DNA of 13,466 bases. Source: CAZSTA01 sp964609495 [NCBI: uncultured bacterium]. GTDB taxonomy: Bacteria; CAZSTA01. The translations under genes were made by a program, and so were the position numbers. Positions 7,325-13,466 of the stretch are shown one piece after another; positions within the stretch are counted from its first letter, which is position 1, and each line of letters opens with the position of its first letter. The DNA is taken from positions 1 to 13,466 of the forward strand of contig CAZSTA010000094.1 of the NCBI GenBank assembly GCA_964609495.1, read 5' to 3'. The notes below the pieces were generated by a model. That model did no database searches. It was given only the letters and a program-made list of their open reading frames with translations, and had not been told where the DNA came from.

Positions 7325-8296
7325 TCAGCCTCCTACCTGTTTAAAGGGATTATATCGCTTGAATGTCGAATACATAATTTCAATTCCATCCTCGGGAAGA
7401 TCGATATCACCTGGAGGATATTCCTTTCCTATAAAGCCCCCGTTGAACTTGCCCAAGGCATTTATCATATGCTTAGCTTCCCTAGCGATCTCCTCCAGAT
7501 CCCCCTTAGGAAGAACCTGCTGAATATCCACTGGACAGCAGAAACAGACCTTCCCTCCATAGGAATCCGCAAGCCTATCGATCCCCATCAACATAGGCTG
7601 ATCTAGATTGAAGACATCAACCCCTATCTCAATCAGATCACCTATTATGTCGAAGATATAGCCACAGCTATGGAATAAGACATGCATCCCCAAGGAATGA
7701 ATAAGATCGAACTGCATCTTATATCTTCCCTTGAAGAAATCTCTCCACATATTGGGAGATATCATCAGCGCATTTTGCGTTCCCCAATCATCAGCGAACC
7801 AAATACCATCAATATCGAATTGGCTATATCCCTTGATTATCTCCATCTCGATCTCGAAGCAACGATCGGCTAACTCCTCAAGCTTATCCCGATTAAGATA
7901 TAAGTCCTCTAATAGATGATCGTATCCCCTTAAAAATGTCATGCGATTGAAACCAGTGACGCTTATAACTGCGGAGATATAACGGTCGCTGTATTTATCT
8001 ATTACCTCAGCTATACCATCGAATCTTTCGTCTGCATGAGGATCGGGGAACTTATAATTCGGATAATCATCCCAATCTGCGATGGGATGTCCGGTAACCT
8101 GTCCCATCGTCTTCTCTAACTTCTCCCAAACGCATCCCCACTCGTCCTCAACTTTTTGATATGACTCCCAAGTCGGATGGGTATATCCCACATCCACTAT
8201 GTCGCTTCGCTCTAAATCAGTTGACCAAAGTATGGGAATACGATCTGGTCCGGAAAACTCGATCGCTCTTTTTACTACTTCATAACTGGTCATCAT
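7325..8296 (-). CDS. UroD/MtaA-superfamily protein 2 (uroporphyrinogen decarboxylase-like), intact
   Basis: This 323-residue protein belongs to the superfamily that includes uroporphyrinogen decarboxylase and the corrinoid-dependent methyltransferases MtaA/MtbA. MTSYEVVKRAIEFSGPDRIP is a typical opening for the group. HSCG at 209-212 matches the first two zinc ligands of the methyltransferases. The usual later Cys in a PGCGI-like stretch is absent (here IGKEYPPGDID, about 289-298); a CFCC cluster at 251-254 might substitute. True haem-pathway UroD is unlikely, given the HxCG motif and the transporter neighbours. The reaction is unknown; methyl transfer from an imported compound is a guess. 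The start ATG ATG follows AGGAAGGAG; the first ATG is chosen. A promoter lies about 105 bp upstream in repeat copy 2, and binding protein B follows. Confidence 0.85.
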   Translation of the reverse strand: MMTSYEVVKRAIEFSGPDRIPILWSTDLERSDIVDVGYTHPTWESYQKVEDEWGCVWEKLEKTMGQVTGHPIADWDDYPNYKFPDPHADERFDGIAEVIDKYSDRYISAVISVTGFNRMTFLRGYDHLLEDLYLNRDKLEELADRCFEIEMEIIKGYSQFDIDGIWFADDWGTQNALMISPNMWRDFFKGRYKMQFDLIHSLGMHVLFHSCGYIFDIIGDLIEIGVDVFNLDQPMLMGIDRLADSYGGKVCFCCPVDIQQVLPKGDLEEIAREAKHMINALGKFNGGFIGKEYPPGDIDLPEDGIEIMYSTFKRYNPFKQVGG

Positions 8297-8332
8297 AGCT
8301 TTATTATCTCCTTCCTGATGTTCTCTTTATAC

Positions 8333-8365
8333 TCAACCCTTCATTCCTGAGAGGATCATTTCACT
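8333..8365 (-). pseudogene. Stump of permease G (last 10 codons and stop)
   Basis: The minus strand reads SEMILSGMKG then TGA, against SGMVLSGMKG and TGA at the end of permease G (800-829). The spacer between this stop and the UroD start is also homologous in both places. Upstream of the AGT codon the match ends and unrelated sequence leads into repeat copy 2. It shows that UroD 2 once followed a full permease G gene. Confidence 0.8.
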
Positions 8366-8399
8366 TTAATGCGCCACTTGAGATTTATTATATTACGGA

Positions 8400-8475
8400 T
8401 TATTATATCACAGATTAAAAGAATTTTCAAGCTACCTTTAAAAATTAAAATCTGCTGATCTTGAAAAATAGCCAG
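8400..8475 (-). repeat. Direct repeat R, copy 2 (upstream of UroD-like gene 2)
   Basis: This is the second copy of the sequence at 5756-5840, same orientation, lying between the wecB stop and the G permease stump. The two copies bracket the UroD 2-binding protein B segment. Confidence 0.88.
8402..8430 (-). promoter_or_regulatory. Sigma-70-type promoter for UroD 2-binding protein B
   Basis: TTGAAA (8425-8430), a 17-bp spacer and TATAAT (8402-8407) on the minus strand are identical to the methyltransferase promoter. The leader to the UroD 2 ATG is about 100 bases and contains the G permease stump. A further TATAAT at 8387-8392 has no matching -35 box. Confidence 0.82.
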
Positions 8476-8521
8476 AATTGATATTTTTAAGGGTCTCATA
8501 ACGGTCAAAATCGGATTTGTG

Positions 8522-9670
8522 TTAATAGTTGAAATCGCTTGGTCTCCTTTCTATCAGGTTGAAATGATATAGGATCCCTTGCACCAAGCGATAGGATGCC
8601 TTTCCATCTCCATAGGGATTCGATTTGTTAGTCATCCTCTCGTAGGCTTCCCTATCCTCGATCAACCTGCTCGCTTCCCTAAATATCCGCTCTCTATCCG
8701 CACCGATAACCTTTAGCACTCCCGTGGCGACCCCCTCTGGCCTCTCAGTAACCTCCCTCAATACTAGGACTGGCTTGCCTAGAGAAGGGGCTTCCTCTTG
8801 GATACCTCCCGAGTCGGTTAAGATCATATAGGAGGAACTCATTAGCTTCACCCAAGCTTGATATTCAACAGGTTCAGTCAGATAAACCCCTGGGAGATCT
8901 CCTAATATCCCTCGGACCGTCCTCTGAACTATAGGATTTTTATGAACTGAATAAACTATCTTGATTTGGGGATAAGTGCTATTAATATCCCGTAAAGCCC
9001 AGCAGATGTTCTCTATACCCTTTCCCCAATTCTCCCGGCGATGGGCTTCTACAAGAATAAACCGGGAATTACCTAAATCCTTGAGGATAGGATCTTTGAA
9101 TTCATATTCTCTATTCGCTATATCGAGCAAGGCATCGATCACCGTATTGCCAGTCAAGTATATATTCTCCTCCGCTACCCCTTGAGTGAGAAGATTTGCC
9201 TTAGTTACTTCGGTAGGAGAGAAGTAGAGATCAGCTATAACATCGACTAGACGGCGATTCATCTCCTCGGGGAAGGGAAGATATTTATCAGAAGTCCTCA
9301 ATCCCGCCTCTACATGACCCACGGGAATCTTGTTATAGAAGGCGACTAAGCTGGCAATAAAGGCGGTGCTGGTATCCCCATGAACTAGCACTAGATCGGG
9401 TTTTTCCGATGCCAATATCTCATTTAATCTCTCTAAAATGCGGGCGGAGAGGCTGGAGAGCGTCTGTTCCCTCTCCATTATATCTAGATCGTAATCGGGG
9501 ATTATATCAAATAGATGTAAGGGTTGATCCAGCATCTGACGGTGCTGAGCGGTAACTGTAACTAGCGTCTCTATTAACTCGGGATATTTCCGAAGTTCCT
9601 TGATCAGGGGAGCCATCTTCACCGCATCGGGTCTAGTTCCAAAGATAGCCATAACCTTTATCCTAGGCAT
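8522..9670 (-). CDS. wecB: UDP-N-acetylglucosamine 2-epimerase, non-hydrolysing
   Basis: This 382-residue cytoplasmic enzyme interconverts UDP-GlcNAc and UDP-ManNAc, supplying ManNAc for cell-surface polysaccharide. The family's landmarks are all present: GTRP at 11-14, AQHR at 41-44, HGDT at 97-100, EAGLRT at 121-126, PFPEEMNR at 132-139, HRREN at 210-214, DSGGIQEE at 286-293, RPE at 310-312 and NPYGDG at 351-356. The length is normal. The ATG at 9670 overlaps the end of comEB by 13 bp, so the two are probably translationally coupled. It is the last gene of the rpiB-glyA-upp-comEB-wecB run. I see no convincing terminator behind it, so some readthrough into UroD 2 is possible. The symbol mnaA is also used for this family. 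Confidence 0.96.
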   Translation of the reverse strand: MPRIKVMAIFGTRPDAVKMAPLIKELRKYPELIETLVTVTAQHRQMLDQPLHLFDIIPDYDLDIMEREQTLSSLSARILERLNEILASEKPDLVLVHGDTSTAFIASLVAFYNKIPVGHVEAGLRTSDKYLPFPEEMNRRLVDVIADLYFSPTEVTKANLLTQGVAEENIYLTGNTVIDALLDIANREYEFKDPILKDLGNSRFILVEAHRRENWGKGIENICWALRDINSTYPQIKIVYSVHKNPIVQRTVRGILGDLPGVYLTEPVEYQAWVKLMSSSYMILTDSGGIQEEAPSLGKPVLVLREVTERPEGVATGVLKVIGADRERIFREASRLIEDREAYERMTNKSNPYGDGKASYRLVQGILYHFNLIERRPSDFNY

Positions 9671-10098
9671 AATATATCCACCCCCGCTTCTTCCAGGATA
9701 TTAAGGGCTAATTCATCTGGATAACCTCCCGAGAAGACTATCCGCACTATCCCTGAATTGATGATCATTTTAGCACAGGTCATGCAGGGCTGATGAGTGC
9801 AGTAGAGCGTCGCCCCTCGAATGCTCACCCCATGTAGAGCGGCCTGGATGATCGCGTTTTGCTCGGCATGTAATCCTCGACATAGCTCCTGTCTCTCTCC
9901 CGAGGGGATAGCTAGCTTATCCCTCAAACAGCCAACTTCAGCACAATGGGCTAACCCGCTAGGGGCTCCATTGTAGCCAGTGGTCAAGATCCGCTTATCC
10001 TTGACTATTATCGCTCCAACCCGGCGACGAAGACAGGTCGATCTCTCAGATACCACCTTTGTGATTTTTAAGAAGTATTCATCCCAAGAAGGTCTCAT
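9658..10098 (-). CDS. comEB: dCMP deaminase (ComEB family)
   Basis: This 146-residue zinc enzyme converts dCMP to dUMP for dTMP synthesis. The catalytic HAE is at 77-79 and PCMTC at 104-108, giving the His and two Cys zinc ligands and the proton-shuttling Glu. GYNGAPSG at 41-48 is the usual substrate-site stretch. C22, H51, C52 and C57 could form the second zinc site found in some dCMP deaminases. MRPSWDEYF is the normal N-terminus; the GGAG before it is only 2-3 bases from the ATG, so initiation may be weak or coupled. It lies 71 bp after upp, with a hairpin in the gap, and overlaps wecB. Confidence 0.95.
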   Translation of the reverse strand: MRPSWDEYFLKITKVVSERSTCLRRRVGAIIVKDKRILTTGYNGAPSGLAHCAEVGCLRDKLAIPSGERQELCRGLHAEQNAIIQAALHGVSIRGATLYCTHQPCMTCAKMIINSGIVRIVFSGGYPDELALNILEEAGVDILCLG

Positions 10099-10110
10099 TT
10101 CTCCAATACC

Positions 10111-10151
10111 AAAAGAGGAGCGGACCTACAGGAGATCAATCCCGCCCCTCT
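10111..10151 (-). terminator. Hairpin with short U run between upp and comEB (possible attenuator)
   Basis: On the minus strand AGAGGGGCGG (10142-10151) pairs with CCGCTCCTCT (10114-10123) over 10 bp with one G-U wobble around an 18-base loop, followed by TTTTGG. The U run is short, so partial termination inside the operon fits better than a full stop. Confidence 0.55.
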
Positions 10152-10169
10152 AAGCAATATTATCCTTGT

Positions 10170-10799
10170 CTATTTAGTTCCGAATATCCTATCCCCGGCA
10201 TCTCCTAGACCAGGGACGATATATCCATGATCGTTTAACTTTTCATCTATCGCCGCAGTATATATATCAATATCGGGATGGGCCTCCTTCATCTTCTCGA
10301 TTCCTTCAGGTGCGGCGATCAAGCACACGAGCTTTATATCCTTCGCCCCATTATTCTTCAATATTTGAGCGGCAAGAACTGCCGATCCTCCCGTAGCTAA
10401 CATGGGATCTACGATGATCAAAGTCCTAAGGTTTAAATCATCGGGAAGTTTACAGTAATACTCGATCGGCTCTAGGCTCTCAGGGTCTCGATAAATACCT
10501 ATATGTCCGACCTTAGCCATCGGTATCAACTTGACGATTCCAGTAGCCATCTCTAAGCCGGCACGTAGGATCGGGATAATCCCTAATTTCTTTCCAGAGA
10601 TCATCCGTCCCTCGGTTTTACAGATAGGTGTCTTTATGTCTATCTCCTCTAAAGGAAGTCCCCTTGTCACCTCATAAGCCATTAATAGAGATAATTCCTC
10701 AACTAACTCTCTAAATTCCTTTGTCCCCGTTCTCTCATCGCGAATAAGGGTTAATTTATGCTGAACAAGGGGATGATCGATCAGTATGACCCTTGCCAT
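10170..10799 (-). CDS. upp: Uracil phosphoribosyltransferase
   Basis: This 209-residue cytoplasmic enzyme makes UMP from uracil and PRPP in pyrimidine salvage. The PRPP-binding motif [11 protein letters not shown] is at 130-140, and GDAGDR near the C-terminus (199-204) is part of the uracil-binding loop typical of the family. [12 protein letters not shown] at 76-87 is also conserved. Full length. Its ATG at 10799 lies inside the end of glyA, a 19-bp overlap in another frame, so it depends on glyA translation or an internal AGGAGG signal. Confidence 0.97.
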   Translation of the reverse strand: MARVILIDHPLVQHKLTLIRDERTGTKEFRELVEELSLLMAYEVTRGLPLEEIDIKTPICKTEGRMISGKKLGIIPILRAGLEMATGIVKLIPMAKVGHIGIYRDPESLEPIEYYCKLPDDLNLRTLIIVDPMLATGGSAVLAAQILKNNGAKDIKLVCLIAAPEGIEKMKEAHPDIDIYTAAIDEKLNDHGYIVPGLGDAGDRIFGTK

Positions 10800-12046
10800 T
10801 GGAAACCTCCTTCTAAATCCTTATATAAAGGGAAAGCCTCACAAAGTTCCTTCACTTCTTCTCTGATCTTCTGTTTTTCCTCTCGGTTTCGCAGAGTGCG
10901 ATCGATCAAGCGAGCGATCTTCACCATCTCATCCTCCTTCATCCCTCGGGTGGTGAGGGCAGGAGTGCCAAGACGAATACCACTCGTTTGGGAAGAACTT
11001 CTTTTATCATAAGGGATAACGTTCTTATTAGTGGTTATATTTACTTCCTCCAGGATGGTCTGAGCTTCTTTGCCACTTATCCCCAGCTCCGTCAGATCCA
11101 TTAACATAAGATGATTATCAGTTCCTCCAGAGACTAAGGTGTTTCCTAGCCTCGATAATTCTTGAGCTAGAGCTTTAGCATTGTCGATTATCTGCTTCTG
11201 ATAGAGGGCAAATTCTGGTTTCATCGCTTCTTTGAGAGCGACAGCCTTAGCTGCGATGACATGCATCAAGGGTCCACCCTGAACGCCAGGGAAGACGGTT
11301 TTATCGATGTCTTTAGCAAATTCCTTCTGGCAAAGGATCATTCCCCCTCGAGGCCCCCGCAGGGTTTTATGAGTGGTGGTAGTGACGAAATGGGAAGCCT
11401 CCACGGGACTGGGATGATATCCCGCCGCAATTAAGCCGGCGATATGAGCCATATCAGTCACCAAGTAAGCACCAATTTCATCCGCGATCTCCCGAAAGGC
11501 TGCGAATTCTATCGTCCGGGGATAGGCGCTAGCTCCAGCGATAATAAGCTTAGGTTTATATTCTCTAGCCAATCTTCTAACCTCAGCGAAGTCGATCAAA
11601 TGAGTCTTCCTATCAACTCCATAGGAGACGATCTTAAAGAAGCGCCCGGAGAAGTTACTGGACATTCCATGAGTTAAATGTCCGCCACATTTCAGACTCA
11701 TACCCATTAACACATCTCCAACTTGAAGCACTAGGAAGTACACAGCCATATTAGCTTGGGCTCCTGAGTGGGGTTGAACATTAGCATGGTCGGCTTTGAA
11801 GAGAGCCTTAGCTCGATTTATAGCTAAGCTTTCCACAGCATCCATATTCTCACATCCCCCATACCATCTCCGCCCTGGATATCCCTCAGCGTATTTATTG
11901 GTCATTATCGAGCCTTGAGTTTGGAGCACTGCATAACTTACGAAGTTCTCAGAGGCGATCAGCTCCAATTGGTTCTGCTCTCTATTAAGCTCATTCCTCA
12001 GAGCCTCGGCTACCTCTGGATCGACACTACGTAAATTTTCGTTCAT
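10781..12046 (-). CDS. glyA: Serine hydroxymethyltransferase
   Basis: This 421-residue PLP enzyme converts serine and tetrahydrofolate to glycine and methylene-tetrahydrofolate, the one-carbon donor for thymidylate and purine synthesis. The PLP-binding lysine is K227 in [22 protein letters not shown] at 198-205, SENF at 32-35 and [14 protein letters not shown] at 51-64 are family hallmarks. Length is normal. The start overlaps the rpiB stop as ATGA, and TCTCC in the plus strand marks a GGAGA ribosome-binding site inside rpiB. The gene ends in TGA, which gives the usual length and supports standard stop usage in this genome. Confidence 0.97.
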   Translation of the reverse strand: MNENLRSVDPEVAEALRNELNREQNQLELIASENFVSYAVLQTQGSIMTNKYAEGYPGRRWYGGCENMDAVESLAINRAKALFKADHANVQPHSGAQANMAVYFLVLQVGDVLMGMSLKCGGHLTHGMSSNFSGRFFKIVSYGVDRKTHLIDFAEVRRLAREYKPKLIIAGASAYPRTIEFAAFREIADEIGAYLVTDMAHIAGLIAAGYHPSPVEASHFVTTTTHKTLRGPRGGMILCQKEFAKDIDKTVFPGVQGGPLMHVIAAKAVALKEAMKPEFALYQKQIIDNAKALAQELSRLGNTLVSGGTDNHLMLMDLTELGISGKEAQTILEEVNITTNKNVIPYDKRSSSQTSGIRLGTPALTTRGMKEDEMVKIARLIDRTLRNREEKQKIREEVKELCEAFPLYKDLEGGFQWQGSY

Positions 12047-12504
12047 TGTTTCTCCTCCATCCCTATAGTTTTCTCGATAGCAGATATCTTTCCCAACCTT
12101 CTAGTGTGTCTTCCCCCTGTAAATTCTGTATTCAGCCATATATCCAATATCTGGGGGATTAAAGTTCTATCTACTGTCTCTCCTCCCATAGTCAAGATAT
12201 TGGAGTTGAGATGTTCTCTCGCTTGTTTAGTGGATTCTAGATCGTGGCACAACGTCGCTCTAACCCCTTGAAATTTATTGGCAACTAAGGTCATTCCTAA
12301 ACCAGTTCCACAGATCAATATTCCCCGCTCGATATGTCCATTACTAACCTCTCTCGCTACCTTTGCTCCTATATCCGGATAATCAATCGGATCATCACTA
12401 GAGGTGCCGAAATCCTCGTATTCAATCCCCCTTTCTTTCAAATATCTCTTAATTTCCTCCTTTACATGAAATCCTCGGTGATCGCTTCCAATAGCAAGTT
12501 TCAA
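12043..12504 (-). CDS. rpiB: Ribose-5-phosphate isomerase B
   Basis: This sugar-phosphate isomerase of the RpiB/LacAB family interconverts ribose-5-phosphate and ribulose-5-phosphate. The start is taken as TTG at 12504, giving [12 protein letters not shown], the usual RpiB N-terminus, 6 bases after GAGGTG. Upstream in-frame GTG codons at 12510 and 12513 overlap that ribosome-binding site and are less likely. From TTG the protein has 153 residues. The catalytic Cys sits in ICGTGLGM (C65 in this numbering), GVRA follows, and the C-terminal GGRHTRR binds phosphate. It is first in the rpiB-glyA-upp-comEB-wecB run and overlaps glyA by 4 bp. Confidence 0.94.
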   Translation of the reverse strand: MKLAIGSDHRGFHVKEEIKRYLKERGIEYEDFGTSSDDPIDYPDIGAKVAREVSNGHIERGILICGTGLGMTLVANKFQGVRATLCHDLESTKQAREHLNSNILTMGGETVDRTLIPQILDIWLNTEFTGGRHTRRLGKISAIEKTIGMEEKQ

Positions 12505-12537
12505 ATACACCACCTCTTTTTAGGAAGATTAATCGTC

Positions 12538-12591
12538 AAAAAAACACGAAATTGATCTTAGAGAGGATAAATAGATGAATTTCGTGCTTTT
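12538..12591 (-). terminator. Probable terminator between the MoxR gene and rpiB
   Basis: On the minus strand CACGAAATT (12578-12586) pairs with AATTTCGTG (12545-12553), and the stem extends through an A/T stretch with one mismatch. Seven T follow the stem (12538-12544). The 24-base loop is large. It would close the MoxR transcript about 150 bases after its stop. The other side is also T-rich, but no plus-strand gene needs it. Confidence 0.6.
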
Positions 12592-12747
12592 GCTGGAAAA
12601 TCTTTTGTTCACTTGCTCAGCTTCTGTGGTCAAGGCTAAATAATCCATTCCTCTTCTTTATCCAATAAGGAGAATATGATCTATGAGAGAGCTTAGCTTC
12701 ATACTAGAACTAACTATATTTAGCTTAAACCAAGTGATTAAGGGGCG

Positions 12748-13466
12748 CTACACCTCTTCAGCTAATGGCACTTCCACCTTATTGAGTATATTTTGCACTA
12801 TCTTTTCGCTGGTGTATCCCTTCAGTTGGCTCTCTGGTTTCACTATTAACCTGTGGGATAGGGTGAAGGCAGCGAGTCTTTTAGCATCATCAGGGATTGC
12901 ATAATCCCTACCTGAGATAGCTGCTAGAGCTTGAGAGGTTTTAAACAGGGCTAGAGATCCCCTAGGGCTTGCTCCCAATAACAGATCGGGATGGTTACGA
13001 GTCGCTCTAACTATCCGGACGATATATTCCCTCACCGAATCCTCGATATGTATTTCCTTAACCGATGTTTGTAGCTCTATAATCTCCTTAGCCCCTATCA
13101 CCGCTTCTAACTCCTCGATAGGATGGCGCCTCTGCTGAGAGATAAGGATATCATTCTCATCTTCCTCCGAAGGGTAACCTAGATAGATCTTCATCAAGAA
13201 ACGATCCAACTGAGCTTCTGGAAGAGGGAAAGTTCCCTCATACTCGATCGGATTCTGGGTAGCTATAGTTATAAATGGTTTGGGCATCTGCCTGGTCACC
13301 CCGTCAACCGTGATCTGACGCTCTCCCATACACTCTAGCAGGCTCGATTGTGTCCTAGGGGTAGCTCTATTTATCTCATCAGCCAGAACGATCTGAGATA
13401 TCACTGGTCCCGGACGGAACTCGAACTCGTTTATCTTTTGATTGAAAACGGATACCCCGATTACAT
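12748..13466 (-). CDS. MoxR-family AAA+ ATPase, N-terminal part outside window
   Basis: The visible 239 codons hold the second half of the ATPase core and the C-terminal lid. FEFRPGPVISQIVLADEINRA includes the Walker B LADE, TQSSLLECMGERQITVDG is the typical MoxR stretch after it, and IATQNPIEYEGTFPLPEAQLDRFLM carries sensor 1 and the arginine region. GASPRGSLAL is the sensor 2 part. The Walker A loop lies beyond the window edge. MoxR proteins act as chaperone-like ATPases, often beside DUF58 and von Willebrand factor A genes, which would be expected further downstream but are not here: rpiB follows after a terminator. The frame is open to the edge, so the apparent start near 13404 is internal. 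Confidence 0.95.
   Translation of the reverse strand, partial: VIGVSVFNQKINEFEFRPGPVISQIVLADEINRATPRTQSSLLECMGERQITVDGVTRQMPKPFITIATQNPIEYEGTFPLPEAQLDRFLMKIYLGYPSEEDENDILISQQRRHPIEELEAVIGAKEIIELQTSVKEIHIEDSVREYIVRIVRATRNHPDLLLGASPRGSLALFKTSQALAAISGRDYAIPDDAKRLAAFTLSHRLIVKPESQLKGYTSEKIVQNILNKVEVPLAEEV

Noticed and set aside
5756-8475. Composite transposon flanked by insertion sequences
   Set aside because: The flanking repeats are only ~75 bp, encode no transposase, and show no terminal inverted repeats or target-site duplications.
12505-12747. Small RNA or short gene between the MoxR gene and rpiB
   Set aside because: Only a terminator-like hairpin stands out; a 14-codon frame is present but has no support, and no clear promoter for rpiB could be picked with confidence.
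1-13466. CRISPR arrays, tRNA or rRNA genes, phage genes
   Set aside because: No regularly spaced repeats, no cloverleaf-like sequences and no phage-type products were seen in reading both strands.

Overview
All recognisable genes in this window lie on the minus strand, so transcription runs from high to low coordinates. The species cannot be named from this sequence. It is a bacterium using the standard code, where TGA is a normal stop. It is probably a diderm, because both extracellular solute-binding proteins have a plain signal peptide with no lipobox cysteine. The pairing of UroD-like proteins with a CUT1 sugar transporter recalls genomes of Poribacteria, Armatimonadota or Planctomycetota, but that is recollection, not proof.

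Right part (about 8.5-13.4 kb): housekeeping genes. A MoxR-type AAA+ ATPase runs off the window edge and is followed by a probable terminator. Then comes a tight rpiB-glyA-upp-comEB-wecB cluster covering ribose-5-phosphate isomerisation, serine/glycine/one-carbon metabolism, uracil salvage, dCMP deamination and UDP-GlcNAc/ManNAc epimerisation. Several junctions overlap, which suggests cotranscription. A hairpin with a short U run between upp and comEB could act as an attenuator.

Left part (about 1-8.5 kb): a rearranged, partly duplicated transport locus. The intact copy reads, in transcription order: DNA methyltransferase-nuclease fusion, solute-binding protein A, permeases F and G, and UroD-like protein 1, which carries an in-frame TGA and runs off the window. 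Upstream of it lies a collapsed second copy: the last 10 codons and stop of a G permease, an intact UroD-like gene 2, solute-binding protein B, then the first 8 codons of an F permease. Both permease stumps lie next to copies of one ~75-bp repeat that contains a near-consensus sigma-70 promoter (TTGAAA, 17 bp, TATAAT). One copy faces the methyltransferase and the other faces UroD 2. The F stump forms one arm of a terminator-like quasi-palindrome that should separate the two transcription units. The two binding-protein genes are identical over 631 bp and differ over the rest, which points to recent gene conversion.

Working view: a CUT1-type ABC importer is encoded with a UroD/MtaA-superfamily enzyme of unknown substrate. 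No ATPase gene is present in the window, so the ATPase would be shared from elsewhere. The array has undergone tandem duplication, deletion and gene conversion, and a solitary methyltransferase-PD-(D/E)XK fusion gene is lodged within it.
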